A stretch of DNA of 34,940 bases, from contig DASZVS010000011.1 of NCBI GenBank assembly GCA_035546975.1, positions 1-34,940 on the forward strand, in the 5' to 3' direction. This DNA comes from JARIHC01 sp035546975. Its GTDB lineage: Bacteria; Patescibacteriota; Saccharimonadia; Saccharimonadales; UBA4665. A model generated the notes under the pieces. It saw nothing but the letters and a program-made list of their open reading frames with translations. It was not told the origin of the DNA and did not search any database. This document shows positions 1 to 7,614 of the stretch, one piece after another; position 1 is the first letter of the stretch, and every line of letters starts with the position of its first letter. The position numbers and the translations under genes are program-made.

Positions 1-644
1 CCGAGGACGGCGGGGGGCAGTTTGTGCCCCTGGGCATCGTTAATTTTCAGGAAAGCTATATCTAATGTGTCACTATCGGATGTGCGGCCAACTACTGAAA
101 CATTTTTTAGTTCAGTACCGTCGCTGAGCGTTACGCTGACATTTGTCGTCCCTGCAGGTACCACGTGGCGGTTAGTGACAATCAGTCCATCCGAAGAAAT
201 GATAATTCCAGTACCGGCCGCCTGCTCTTCTTCTGGCTGGGAGAAGCCGTACAAACCAAAGCCGCTATTGGACGAAGAACCACTGCCGCCACTTGAGATG
301 TCAACATTAACGCTGACGACACTCGGACCGACAGTTTTAGCGATTTGGCTGATAAGCTGGCTTTGGCTTGTGACAATCTTCTTTTCATTGCTAACGCTGC
401 CGGTAACAATGCCGGTATTATGGTTTGCGATCCATGCCCCGGCGAAACCACTTAAACCAGCAATAAGGATAATTGCCACGATTATGCCGGCACCGGCTGA
501 ACGCATACGGTTGGTATGCCGGCGCAGATCGGGCATTGCGGGCATTTGGAAAGTTACCGTCCGGGGCGGGCGCCCGCCGCTTGAAACGCTATACTGTTCT
601 CCGGTAGTATTGTCCTTCTTGTTATTCTGCGTTTCTTCTGCCAT
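1..644 (-). CDS. HtrA/DegP-like membrane-anchored serine protease, N-terminal part (runs off the window)
   Basis: Reading down from ATG at 644 gives about 214 codons open to the window edge, so the C-terminus (catalytic Ser, any PDZ domain) is missing. A polar cytoplasmic stretch of about 49 residues is followed by one membrane segment (about 50-72), then an extracytoplasmic trypsin-like domain: IAKTVGPSVVSV, a Gly/Ser-rich loop, GTGIIISSDGLIVTNRHVV with the catalytic His, and DTLDIAFLKI with the catalytic Asp. This is the usual HtrA order. These proteases degrade or refold damaged proteins outside the membrane. A GGAGGG Shine-Dalgarno lies just before the ATG. It is the third gene of a minus-strand group after the LCP protein and a membrane protein. 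Family is clear; the exact orthologue (DegP, DegQ, HtrA) is not. Confidence 0.85.
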   Translation of the reverse strand, partial: MAEETQNNKKDNTTGEQYSVSSGGRPPRTVTFQMPAMPDLRRHTNRMRSAGAGIIVAIILIAGLSGFAGAWIANHNTGIVTGSVSNEKKIVTSQSQLISQIAKTVGPSVVSVNVDISSGGSGSSSNSGFGLYGFSQPEEEQAAGTGIIISSDGLIVTNRHVVPAGTTNVSVTLSDGTELKNVSVVGRTSDSDTLDIAFLKINDAQGHKLPPAVL

Positions 645-717
645 TACCGTTGCTTCCCTCCCCGATCACTCAATTGGTACGCATTCGCATTCGAAACCTG
701 ATAGGCCTGCTCATTTT

Positions 718-1467
718 TCATACAACCTTATCTCCCCAATCGGAAAATGCCAGGATCACTACCACTATGGCCACCATTACGAACACCAGTTGGCGCCGCA
801 CGCCTGTGCCAAGGCGGCCCTTGTGGTCAAGGTAATACATAAAGGCCAACCCGTACCCCAATGTACTGAGTAGCAGCGTGGCCTGAGAAATAACACCGTA
901 AAAGATAAGCCAATGGCTGAGCAGCCACGCCAGCGCCGCTCCGAAGTAACCCCACATGTATGCCAACATTTTGGCGTATGGTTCATCAAAGGCATCAAGA
1001 AAATGCCGGGCAGCCATGGCACAAATAACACCTGTGAGAAGCGTGAGGCCATAAATCGGCCCGTCGGCCCATATCAAGTATAAGGCCATGAGGGCAGCTA
1101 GTTGGCCAATGAACGCCTGGGCAGTCACCATAGCCATATCGGATGCCGGTTTAATAACTAATAGCCAGACAGCATATAGGACCACCCAGATAAGCTGTAT
1201 TGCCAGGCTGTTGGTATGCGTCATGAAAAGTACGGCCGAGAGCCCGACCATCAGATCTACTGCGTTAGCCCTCACATTAGCTGCCCAAAACCGGGGTCGT
1301 ACTGCAAACATACGCCACTTACTTAACACGATAATGCTGAGCGCCAGCTGAACAAACCCCAGGCGCACCAAAATAAAGGCCGCTACCGGCAGCACGATCA
1401 CCAGTAACAAATGAAAAAAGTGAGAAAACCCGCTGGCGGGTTTAATTCTGCGGAGGAATAGTCTCAT
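718..1467 (-). CDS. Polytopic membrane protein of unknown function
   Basis: About 249 residues, mostly hydrophobic, with roughly seven or eight candidate membrane helices separated by short loops and a basic start (MRLFLRRIKP). I recognise no catalytic motif or family. The first ATG in a good position is at 1467, with AGG five bases upstream; a GTG at 1470 is directly before it. The reading frame begins inside the last codons of the upstream LCP gene, so the two are almost certainly translationally coupled. The gene lies between the LCP protein and HtrA, both envelope proteins, so a role in the envelope (lipid carrier handling, wall polymer export) is a reasonable guess but only a guess. Confidence 0.75.
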   Translation of the reverse strand: MRLFLRRIKPASGFSHFFHLLLVIVLPVAAFILVRLGFVQLALSIIVLSKWRMFAVRPRFWAANVRANAVDLMVGLSAVLFMTHTNSLAIQLIWVVLYAVWLLVIKPASDMAMVTAQAFIGQLAALMALYLIWADGPIYGLTLLTGVICAMAARHFLDAFDEPYAKMLAYMWGYFGAALAWLLSHWLIFYGVISQATLLLSTLGYGLAFMYYLDHKGRLGTGVRRQLVFVMVAIVVVILAFSDWGDKVV

Positions 1468-3319
1468 CACTGCCTAATATAATAACAAAATCCGCGCCAT
1501 TCGTCTGGATTGAGTTATCCGGCAGGGTCGTAGTTGCACTTACTCCGAGACGCTGCTCTAGATAGTGCTTCGTATATTTATCTTTACCGTGCGTCAGGTC
1601 GACAAGTGTTGTCTGGACGAAATTAGTATTCGGTGCATTACCGGTGCTGACAACGTTATAGCCGTAACCCTTCAGCTCATTTGCCTTGGTGCCTGCCAAA
1701 CCGGTTGTAGGTGTACCATTTAAAATAGTAATTTTTGCGTTCTCTTTAATAAGGTACGGGTCTTTCAGTTGGCTCCTAACGAAGGCCTGGATATCTTGGT
1801 AATTGAATAGGCCGGCAGTTGGCAAAGCAATAGCCTGGCCTGCAAGATTACCGGTAGTAATGTAGTTGTTTGGCGCATCTGACAAGCCCAGTGAATTTGT
1901 TTTATTATCAGGGATTGCTTTTACGATGCTATACAGGCGGGTGGCATCCTTCAGCGACAGATCCGTTTGCACGTTATTGCTGAATGCTTTGAAAAGGCTC
2001 GTAAGTTTAAGCGGATTACTGAGAGTACCTAGTGTTTCCACCTTCGACTTTAAGGCGAGCAGAACAGCCCGTTGGCGTTGCGCGCGGGCAAAATCACTGG
2101 TTGTTTCGCGTGAACGGACATAATTCAGTGCTTGTTTGCCATTAAAGGTATCAGTGCCGGCCTTTGCTAGAACGGAATTGTTGCCATTTTCCCACGCCAT
2201 CGTGGGGTCTACCAAATCGGATGGCACATTAACCGTAACTCCGCCGACCGTATCTACTGCCTGCTGGAAAGCCTGGAAGTTAACCAGCACATTATAGTGA
2301 ATAGTCACGCCAAGTACGCTTTCCACGGTTTGGTCAGCCTCATCGAAGCCTGCCTGAATTGCATTCGGATTCGTGCTTCCAGGAGTAGTACTGCCCAAGT
2401 ACTTGAATTCGCCGGTTTCGAAAGCGGCATTTATCTTCATAGCCCCCTGGTTTGGTACATCAACCCACAGGTCACGCGGGATACTGATAAGCGTAGAGGT
2501 GTGGTTGACCGGATCGATACTGTCGAGCATCATGGTGTCCGTCAGATCAGGCCCGTCATGGTTGCCGCCGCCGCGGCCCAGCAACAGGACATTGATACGC
2601 CCGTCACCTTCTCCCTTTAATAAGTTTGGGTTAACGTTGGTTTTTAGCGCAGCTGCACTGCCCTGGAATGTCTTATGCATATTAAAGAAGCCTTGCGAGA
2701 ATAAGAATCCGCCGACTACGAGCACCAAAATGATTGCCACGGCGGCACCGCGGAATGCCCAGCGGCGAACAGCGGCCAATTTGCCATAGCGCAGCATTGA
2801 GTCTAGGTGGCGCAACGGGCTTTCATTACCCGGCAAATCCATATCAATCGGGGGCAAATGCTGCGGCGCAACAGTCGGTTGCGGACCGGACTGCGGTTTG
2901 CCCGGCAAAGCCTGGCGCATGGCCGGCATCGTAGCAGGCCTGGCCGGGCGAGGCACTGGCGCTGCTACCGGCAAGAAAGCGGGCCTAGATGCCTGCGTTG
3001 CCACTACTGCCTTGGCAAGCTCTTGGACGGAAAGCCTTGAAGCGGCTGGGCGAGTCGGTAAAGTTCCAGGTTGGCTCTGCGCCGTCTGCGCAAGCGGCCG
3101 GTCACTGGAACGCAAACGGCCCATATCGGAGCTGCTCAGCCTTACTTGCCGTCCCTGGGTCGCCGGCACAACCCGGGCAGCCGGACGGGCTTGCATATCA
3201 TTACCTATTTGAGGACGCGCGGGCAAAGCCTTTGTCACAGGTTTTGGACTCCCAAAGGCAATTTTTGTTATTTGGCGCCTTGTTTGTATTTCACGCCGTC
3301 TGTTTTGTGACGGTTCCAT
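1442..3319 (-). CDS. LytR-CpsA-Psr (LCP) family wall-polymer transferase
   Basis: 625 residues. A Pro/Arg/Ala/Gln-rich cytoplasmic region of about 185 residues precedes one membrane helix (about 190-210). The LCP domain follows (about 240-400) with its marks: NVLLLGRGG, LTDTMMLDSID, the phosphate-binding SIPRDLWV, and NYVRSRETTSDFARAQRQR with the conserved arginines. A LytR_C-type domain covers about 527-620 (ITILNGT...LKGYGYNV). LCP enzymes move polymers from lipid carriers onto peptidoglycan or proteins outside the cell. First gene of the envelope group with the 1467-718 membrane protein and htrA. The very long disordered N-terminus is unusual; an internal Met (residue 42) could be an alternative start, but the promoter directly before 3319 favours the long form. 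Confidence 0.9.
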   Translation of the reverse strand: MEPSQNRRREIQTRRQITKIAFGSPKPVTKALPARPQIGNDMQARPAARVVPATQGRQVRLSSSDMGRLRSSDRPLAQTAQSQPGTLPTRPAASRLSVQELAKAVVATQASRPAFLPVAAPVPRPARPATMPAMRQALPGKPQSGPQPTVAPQHLPPIDMDLPGNESPLRHLDSMLRYGKLAAVRRWAFRGAAVAIILVLVVGGFLFSQGFFNMHKTFQGSAAALKTNVNPNLLKGEGDGRINVLLLGRGGGNHDGPDLTDTMMLDSIDPVNHTSTLISIPRDLWVDVPNQGAMKINAAFETGEFKYLGSTTPGSTNPNAIQAGFDEADQTVESVLGVTIHYNVLVNFQAFQQAVDTVGGVTVNVPSDLVDPTMAWENGNNSVLAKAGTDTFNGKQALNYVRSRETTSDFARAQRQRAVLLALKSKVETLGTLSNPLKLTSLFKAFSNNVQTDLSLKDATRLYSIVKAIPDNKTNSLGLSDAPNNYITTGNLAGQAIALPTAGLFNYQDIQAFVRSQLKDPYLIKENAKITILNGTPTTGLAGTKANELKGYGYNVVSTGNAPNTNFVQTTLVDLTHGKDKYTKHYLEQRLGVSATTTLPDNSIQTNGADFVIILGSDETIPPQN

Positions 3320-3334
3320 CTCTGGTTACCCCGA

Positions 3335-3363
3335 ATTATAAGCCATAGTGCTTATGTTGTAAA
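3335..3363 (-). promoter_or_regulatory. Promoter of the LCP-membrane protein-htrA operon
   Basis: On the minus strand TTTACA (3363-3358), 17 bases, then TATAAT (3340-3335). The start codon at 3319 lies 15 bases beyond the -10, so the leader is only about 8-9 bases and holds no good Shine-Dalgarno. Near-consensus sigma-70-type site. Confidence 0.8.
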
Positions 3364-3381
3364 CCCCCGCACAAATTTTCG

Positions 3382-3390
3382 TGCTATAGT
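3382..3390 (+). promoter_or_regulatory. Extended -10 promoter of lepB, nearly leaderless
   Basis: TGCTATAGT (TGn plus TATAGT at 3385-3390), ten bases before the ATG at 3401. No convincing -35 at the right spacing; the extended -10 may compensate. It is divergent from the LCP operon promoter about 20 bp away. The same TGCTATAGT nonamer recurs before parB and before the leader peptide at 12346. Confidence 0.65.
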
Positions 3391-3400
3391 GAATGCTTGT

Positions 3401-4027
3401 ATGGACGAACAGACTACTAGCCCGTCACATAATGGCACCGGCCATCCTAACTGGTCTAACTGGCGCGACGGCCTCTCTACGGTCGGCATTATCATTGCCG
3501 CCATACTTATGGCGATTTTAATCGTTGCGTTCGTCTTCCGCTCTTATGCCGTCGACGGCCCGAGCATGCAAAATACACTGCACAACGGCGATAAGCTCAT
3601 CATTTGGAAAGTACCCCGCACCTGGTCCGACATCACGCACCACCCCTATATACCCAAACGCGGTGATATCGTAGTCTTCAATGAAAGCGGCCTCAGCGAA
3701 TTCGGCCAGCAAGATAAGAAGCAGCTTATTAAGCGTGTTATCGGCCTACCCGGCGACCATGTCGTCGTTAAAGACGGCCACTATACTGTCTATAATAAGG
3801 ACCATCCGAACGGATTCGACCCCGATAAAACGCTGCCCTACGGCAAAAATATTCCTGAAACTACGGGCAATGTCGACGTCACTTTAGGTAAAGATCAGCT
3901 CTTCGTGTCTGGCGACAACCGGCCCGACTCGCTCGATTCGCGTTCCTTTGGCCCCATAAACGCCAACCAGATCGTGGGCAAACTCGTTATGCGTATTTTG
4001 CCCATCAACCAAGCCAAGACTTTCTAA
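3401..4027 (+). CDS. lepB: Signal peptidase I
   Basis: About 208 residues. Cleaves signal peptides from exported preproteins at the outer face of the membrane. One N-terminal membrane helix (roughly residues 28-46), then the catalytic Ser in DGPSMQNTL, the general-base Lys in KRVIGLPGD, and the box SGDNRPDSLDSRSFG. These are the standard boxes of type I signal peptidases. ATG at 3401 is preferred to the in-frame GTG at 3389 because the GTG overlaps the -10 promoter element and could not be in the transcript. It is divergent from the LCP operon, whose HtrA and LCP products have signal anchors; parB follows with its own promoter. Confidence 0.95.
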   Translation: MDEQTTSPSHNGTGHPNWSNWRDGLSTVGIIIAAILMAILIVAFVFRSYAVDGPSMQNTLHNGDKLIIWKVPRTWSDITHHPYIPKRGDIVVFNESGLSEFGQQDKKQLIKRVIGLPGDHVVVKDGHYTVYNKDHPNGFDPDKTLPYGKNIPETTGNVDVTLGKDQLFVSGDNRPDSLDSRSFGPINANQIVGKLVMRILPINQAKTF

Positions 4028-4081
4028 TATAGAAGCTCGACAACGCCGAATGGGGACCAGAATCTCTTATAATAATTATGC

Positions 4082-4087
4082 TATAGT
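4082..4087 (+). promoter_or_regulatory. Promoter -10 of parB, leaderless
   Basis: TGCTATAGT with TATAGT at 4082-4087, nine bases before the ATG at 4097. No Shine-Dalgarno fits between, so the message would start at or a base or two before the ATG. Confidence 0.65.
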
Positions 4088-4096
4088 TAAGGCATT

Positions 4097-4963
4097 ATGG
4101 CTCAAACACCAAAACGAGGGCTTGGCAGAGGGTTCGATGCGCTGATCTCCAGCGATTTCGATAAAAGCATCCTGCTTACCTCGGAAGACCGGATAGAAAA
4201 ATTGCCCGTCAAAGCATTGCAGCCGGGCGAACACCAGCCGCGCACTCACTTCGACGAAAGCGCACTCCAAGAGCTAGCCGCTTCAATAAAGCGTCACGGT
4301 ATTGTGCAACCATTGGTGGTTACCCCTGAAAAGAACGGCAGCTATAGCCTAGTAGCCGGCGAACGCCGCTGGCGCGCTGCCCAACTAGCGGGCCTGGATA
4401 GCGTCCCCGCTATTGTCCGGCAGCGCAAAGACCTCGAACAATTAGAAATCGCCCTTATAGAAAACGTCCAGCGCGTAGACTTAAGCCCGCTGGAACAGGC
4501 TGTCAGCATTGAGCGGCTGCATGAGCAGTTCAACCTCGGTTACGATGAAATTGCCAAGCGGCTCGGCAAAGCCACCTCTACCGTAAGCAACACTGTCCGC
4601 TTGCTGCAGCTGCCGAAGCCTGCCCAAGAGGCGCTCGCTAAACAGCAAATTACCGAAGGCCACGCCCGTTCCCTTTTGGCGCTCAAAGGCGACCAAAAAC
4701 GGCAGGAATATCTTTTGCAAACCATTATTTCCCAGGGGTGGAGCGTCCGCCAGGCAGAGCGTTTCGTCAGCTCGGTCAAAGCCGGTGTGCGCGAAACCAA
4801 AAAAGCCCAAGCCCGCGTGCAAACCGAAACCAAAGAAACCAAGCGCTTAAGTAAAAAACTTGGCGCGCCCGTAAATGTACGGCGGACCGCCAAAGGCGGC
4901 AAACTTGAGATCACTTTCGCTTCCGACGAGGAGCTCACCCGTATCATCAACCAGCTAAGCTAA
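4097..4963 (+). CDS. parB: Chromosome partitioning protein ParB
   Basis: 288 residues. The start (TPKRGLGRGFDALI) is the ParA-interacting segment typical of ParB. The N-terminal CTPase domain has QPRTHFDE, ELAASIKRHGIVQPLVV and the nucleotide motif GERRWRAA; then LIENVQRVDLSPLEQA, a helix-turn-helix (YDEIAKRLGKATSTVSNTVRLL) for parS recognition and a C-terminal dimerisation tail. ParB loads on parS sites as a CTP-dependent clamp and directs origin segregation with ParA. Unusually it is not in an operon with parA: parA lies 0.5 kb away on the opposite strand, with an orphan gene between. The stop overlaps that gene's end by nine bases, tail to tail. Confidence 0.95.
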   Translation: MAQTPKRGLGRGFDALISSDFDKSILLTSEDRIEKLPVKALQPGEHQPRTHFDESALQELAASIKRHGIVQPLVVTPEKNGSYSLVAGERRWRAAQLAGLDSVPAIVRQRKDLEQLEIALIENVQRVDLSPLEQAVSIERLHEQFNLGYDEIAKRLGKATSTVSNTVRLLQLPKPAQEALAKQQITEGHARSLLALKGDQKRQEYLLQTIISQGWSVRQAERFVSSVKAGVRETKKAQARVQTETKETKRLSKKLGAPVNVRRTAKGGKLEITFASDEELTRIINQLS

Positions 4964-5440
4964 AAAGATATCGAGTTGCGGATACCCCTCGTTGTTCCGC
5001 ATAGCCGCCGGCAAGAAAGTTTTTTTGCCCTGCATACCTTCAAGCGCATCAAGCAACCCGTTAACGGCAAGCGCCGGGTACTCGGGGCCACTGGGAATAT
5101 CACCCGTTAATTCAGGTAATTTACTGCAGCGGTCATGAATCATAAGCCTCTGCCCCCTCCGCCGCTCAATAGATATCTCGGCCGAAGGTATGCCAAACTC
5201 ATTTTGCTCAGTTTGAGTAAGCCACGCATTGATTTTTAAGAGGTACGCCGCCGGCTGGAATGAGCGCGGAGTAATCGACTTTCCCCTCTCATCACGAATC
5301 TCAAACTCCGCAAACTCCATAGGCACCCGCCAGCCTTCGCCCATAAAAACCCAGCGCACCGCTCTATTTGAGTGGTCTTCCACAAACCTGCAAAAGCGCT
5401 GGGATGCTGCCGTTTCCAGTTCAGATTCTCCTGTTCCCAT
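4955..5440 (-). CDS. Orphan protein between parB and parA
   Basis: 161 residues, soluble, slightly acidic, no signal peptide or membrane segment. I recognise no family. Visible features are a mixed alpha/beta pattern (WRVPMEFAEFEIRD, YLLKINAWL) and many charged residues. It has a well-formed promoter: TTGCCG (5475-5470), 17 bases, TATCAT (5452-5447), with the ATG six bases further, so a leaderless message. Its 3' end overlaps the parB 3' end by nine bases. Position inside the split par locus could mean a link with segregation, but nothing in the sequence shows it. Confidence 0.7.
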   Translation of the reverse strand: MGTGESELETAASQRFCRFVEDHSNRAVRWVFMGEGWRVPMEFAEFEIRDERGKSITPRSFQPAAYLLKINAWLTQTEQNEFGIPSAEISIERRRGQRLMIHDRCSKLPELTGDIPSGPEYPALAVNGLLDALEGMQGKKTFLPAAMRNNEGYPQLDIFLA

Positions 5441-5446
5441 CTTAGA

Positions 5447-5475
5447 ATGATAGAACGTATCCTATGCTACGGCAA
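5447..5475 (-). promoter_or_regulatory. Promoter of the orphan gene between parB and parA
   Basis: Minus strand TTGCCG, 17-base spacer, TATCAT, then six bases to the ATG at 5440. Confidence 0.6.
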
Positions 5476-5496
5476 ACCATATTGCTGCGGCTGCTT

Positions 5497-6261
5497 CTAC
5501 TGCAACCGCTCTTTAACTTCTTTCGCGAGCGCTTTATAAGACCGGGCGCCCTTGCTCCAGCGGTCATGTTCATAAATCGTCCGCCCGTAGCTTGGTGCTT
5601 CTGCCAAGCGCACATTCCGCGGAATAATTGTCTTGAAGAGTTTTTCTCCAAAGTAATTCTTCACTTCTGTTTGCACTTGCTCGCTTAAGCTATTGCGCTT
5701 ATCAAACATTGTTAAGACAATACCGAGCAGCTCCAATTGCGGGTTTGTACTGCCGCGCACCGCCTGGATAGTGTTAAGCAGCTGGCTAAGGCCTTCGAGC
5801 GCATAATACTCAGCCTGTACCGGTATTAATACTTGGTTAGCCGCCGTTAAGGCATTTATTGTCAAAAGGCCGAGCGACGGCGGACAATCGATGACGATAT
5901 AATCGTACGTTAACCCCTGTTGCAATGCTTGCTTCAAGGCAAACTCGCGGTGAGGCTGCCCTACCAGCTCTACCTCTGCGCCCGCTAAATGCGAATTTGC
6001 CGGCAATACAAATAATTGTGCGACGTTAGTTTTCTGAACCGTATCGACCAAGCGGACACCCCTACACAGAACGTCGTAGGTTGTGCGGCCAGCCGATTCT
6101 TTCGGCACGGCCAAGCCGGACGTGGCATTGCCTTGAGGGTCAAGATCAACAAGTAAGACCGAGGACCGGTTGCCGGCCAATTGTGCAGCGACATTGATCG
6201 CGGTCGTCGTTTTACCAACCCCGCCTTTCTGATTCACAACTGCTATGATTTTTTGTGTCAC
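5497..6261 (-). CDS. parA: Chromosome partitioning ATPase ParA
   Basis: About 254 residues from the GTG at 6261 (MTQKIIAVVNQKGG...). Deviant Walker A NQKGGVGKTTT, then LLVDLDPQGNATSG, YDYIVIDCPPSLG (Walker B) and LIPVQAEYYALEGLSQL, all standard for the ParA/Soj family that drives ParB-parS complexes over the nucleoid. The frame extends to a GTG at 6282, but an extended -10 (TGGTATACT, TATACT at 6288-6283) abuts that codon, so it cannot be in the transcript. GAGAGG seven bases before 6261 supports the shorter form, which is also the usual family length. Faces parB tail to tail. Confidence 0.93.
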   Translation of the reverse strand: MTQKIIAVVNQKGGVGKTTTAINVAAQLAGNRSSVLLVDLDPQGNATSGLAVPKESAGRTTYDVLCRGVRLVDTVQKTNVAQLFVLPANSHLAGAEVELVGQPHREFALKQALQQGLTYDYIVIDCPPSLGLLTINALTAANQVLIPVQAEYYALEGLSQLLNTIQAVRGSTNPQLELLGIVLTMFDKRNSLSEQVQTEVKNYFGEKLFKTIIPRNVRLAEAPSYGRTIYEHDRWSKGARSYKALAKEVKERLQ

Positions 6262-6282
6262 GGTAATCCTCTCTTCAGCCAC

Positions 6283-6291
6283 AGTATACCA
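6283..6291 (-). promoter_or_regulatory. Extended -10 promoter of parA
   Basis: TGGTATACT on the minus strand (TATACT at 6288-6283), about 21 bases before the GTG at 6261. It decides the parA start. The -35 region is poor. Confidence 0.6.
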
Positions 6292-6339
6292 CTACGTTTC
6301 TCCTCTGGTATATAGCCGGATAATGCTACTCTGTTACGG

Positions 6340-6744
6340 CTACTTCTCAGATAGTTCGTCTGTAGACTTCACAAGCAGCGGACGTTCCGCCAGCTCTTTG
6401 CCATTAATATAGAGCTTAAAGATATACTTGCCTGGCTCTTCGAACGGAAACTGACTTAGATCAACTGCAGAGCCAAGCGCGCCCTCCATTTCAACCGTAG
6501 CGTCTACAGAGGCTTCGAGCTTAGCAATTTCTTTGCCGTTCAGGTACGACACTATTTTGAGGTCCAACTTTTGGTTGATGATAGGCTTCTTGGTAGGTAT
6601 CAGCCTGAACGCTGCCAGAAATGGCCGCTGGATTGTCGGAAATTTTTCGGCGTAGACTATATCAAACAAGTTATGCAGCGTCAGCTTGCCATTATCGCCA
6701 TGCGACGTGGACTCTACAAATAAAAAATAATCTGCCTTCAACAT
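6340..6744 (-). CDS. DUF6941-like protein
   Basis: 135 residues from ATG 6744. The start (ADYFLFVESTSHGDNGKLTLHNLFDIVYAEKFP) and the beta-rich remainder, ending GKYIFKLYINGKELAERPLLV, resemble DUF6941 proteins as I remember them; function unknown. It looks like a single beta-sandwich domain without signal peptide. The open frame reaches back to 6999, but that part crosses a perfect terminator hairpin and reads as low-quality sequence. TATAAT at 6757-6752, seven bases before 6744, fixes the start and makes the message leaderless. It lies just upstream of parA on the same strand, but parA has its own -10. Confidence 0.75.
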   Translation of the reverse strand: MLKADYFLFVESTSHGDNGKLTLHNLFDIVYAEKFPTIQRPFLAAFRLIPTKKPIINQKLDLKIVSYLNGKEIAKLEASVDATVEMEGALGSAVDLSQFPFEEPGKYIFKLYINGKELAERPLLVKSTDELSEK

Positions 6745-6751
6745 GCCATTC

Positions 6752-6757
6752 ATTATA
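6752..6757 (-). promoter_or_regulatory. Promoter -10 of the DUF6941-like gene
   Basis: Consensus TATAAT on the minus strand, seven bases before the ATG at 6744. Confidence 0.6.
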
Positions 6758-6804
6758 CGCCCCCGCGGCAAACCAATCACATGGAACGTTCTAAAGGCTA
6801 CATA

Positions 6805-6975
6805 GAAAAACAGCCCGGATGGGCTGTTTTGGGAGTTTGGTATGCGTGAGGTGATTTTAGTGGGTTTCCCGAACTTACGAGCTGGTCGGCCCGGGAAACC
6901 CGTTTGGCTTTTTATTTGAGGTTTTTTCAACCAATTTTTGTTGGTTAGAGCCGGAGCCATTGGTTCCAACCCTGT
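6805..6975 (-). ncRNA. Candidate structured small RNA (own promoter and terminator)
   Basis: Minus strand TTGAAG (7010-7005), 17 bases, GATACT (6987-6982) would start an RNA near 6975. It contains a hairpin with AACCAA/TTGGTT (6929-6946), a 10-bp stem GGGTTTCCCG/CGGGAAACCC (6862-6901), and ends in a perfect terminator AAAACAGCCC-loop-GGGCTGTTTT plus T-run at 6830-6805. About 170 nt, no plausible ORF. Not 4.5S, 6S, tmRNA or RNase P RNA by their conserved motifs. It could instead be the 3' untranslated region of rplU. Confidence 0.4.
6807..6830 (-). terminator. Perfect intrinsic terminator
   Basis: AAAACAGCCC / GGGCTGTTTT, 10 bp with a GGAT loop. The run of T on the minus-strand side makes it strongest for minus transcripts; it isolates the DUF6941-like gene from whatever lies upstream. 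Confidence 0.8.
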
Positions 6976-7010
6976 ATATCTAGTATCTACCCATCGCATG
7001 CCCGCTTCAA

Positions 7011-7235
7011 GGGTTTTTTGAACAAAATGGATATGCGATTGGAGGGTGGACGAAAGCTATTTTTGAGCTAATAATCCGATGTAAAAAACATTACAATACA
7101 CACGCCAGACCTGGTAGGATATCTTACAATGCGGTATTTTTCAGCCTGTTATTGTACGAGATTGTTGTAAGAAAGATAACGGCGTATATTCCGGTTTGAA
7201 CTTATCCACACGAGCAAGCGGCTATTCGCCGCGCC
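7011..7235. other. Gene-free AT-rich stretch with one DnaA box
   Basis: No gene found. It holds a consensus DnaA box TTATCCACA at 7202-7210 (+ strand), an inverted pair CTTACAA / TTGTAAG about 40 bases apart, and a short GC hairpin GCGGC-TATTC-GCCGC at 7219-7233 just past the rplU stop, which lacks a T-run. No further DnaA boxes were seen, so this is not enough to call an origin. Confidence 0.5.
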
Positions 7236-7544
7236 TTAAGCAATTTTGGTGACTTTGAGAACAGTCTGGTGCTGCCGGTGGCCCCGGACTTTGCGAACAC
7301 GTTTTTTAGCCTTGTAGCGAATGGCGGTAACTTTGTCCGCCTGAATGTCCGCCTCTACGACTTCTGCGGTGACTTTGTTCTTATCGAGCGACGGTGTGCC
7401 GATCTCGGTTTTGTCGCCGTCAACAATCAAAAGCGGCACGAAATCTATGGTTTTTCCGGCGTCTTTGATACGCTCAACATTAATCGTCTCGCCTTCTTGG
7501 ACGATATACTGTTTGCCGCCGGTCTGAATAACTGCTTTTTTCAT
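7236..7544 (-). CDS. rplU: 50S ribosomal protein bL21
   Basis: 102 residues from ATG 7544: KKAVIQTGGKQYIVQEGETINVERI is the textbook bL21 start, and KAKKRVRKVRGHRQHQTVLKV the basic C-terminal region that contacts 23S rRNA. The open frame runs on to 7715, but the extra 57 codons are unrelated and pass through the promoter. bL27 (rpmA), usually the next gene, is not here; an apparently gene-free region follows. Promoter TTTACA (7611-7606), 17 bases, TATGCT (7588-7583); leader about 30 bases. Confidence 0.95.
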   Translation of the reverse strand: MKKAVIQTGGKQYIVQEGETINVERIKDAGKTIDFVPLLIVDGDKTEIGTPSLDKNKVTAEVVEADIQADKVTAIRYKAKKRVRKVRGHRQHQTVLKVTKIA

Positions 7545-7582
7545 AATGAGTCTCTTGATAGGAGATATAAAGTTACCGATAG

Positions 7583-7611
7583 AGCATACCAAAAAACTTC
7601 TCCTCTGTAAA
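7583..7611 (-). promoter_or_regulatory. rplU promoter
   Basis: Minus strand TTTACA, 17-base spacer ending TGG, TATGCT. It overlaps the start of the upstream gene's 3' boundary (stop at 7615). Confidence 0.7.
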
Positions 7612-7614
7612 GAG

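Noticed and set aside
22..873. Long plus-strand frame of 283 codons
   Set aside because: It overlaps the HtrA gene on the minus strand, which has clear protease motifs; the plus translation shows none.
2102..2117. parS-like sequence TGTTTCGCGTGAACGG
   Set aside because: Matches the parS consensus at only about 12 of 16 positions and lies inside the conserved RSRETTS codons of the LCP gene, which explain it.
6745..6999. N-terminal extension of the DUF6941-like frame
   Set aside because: It would run through a perfect terminator hairpin and the gene's own TATAAT; the composition does not resemble the rest of the protein.
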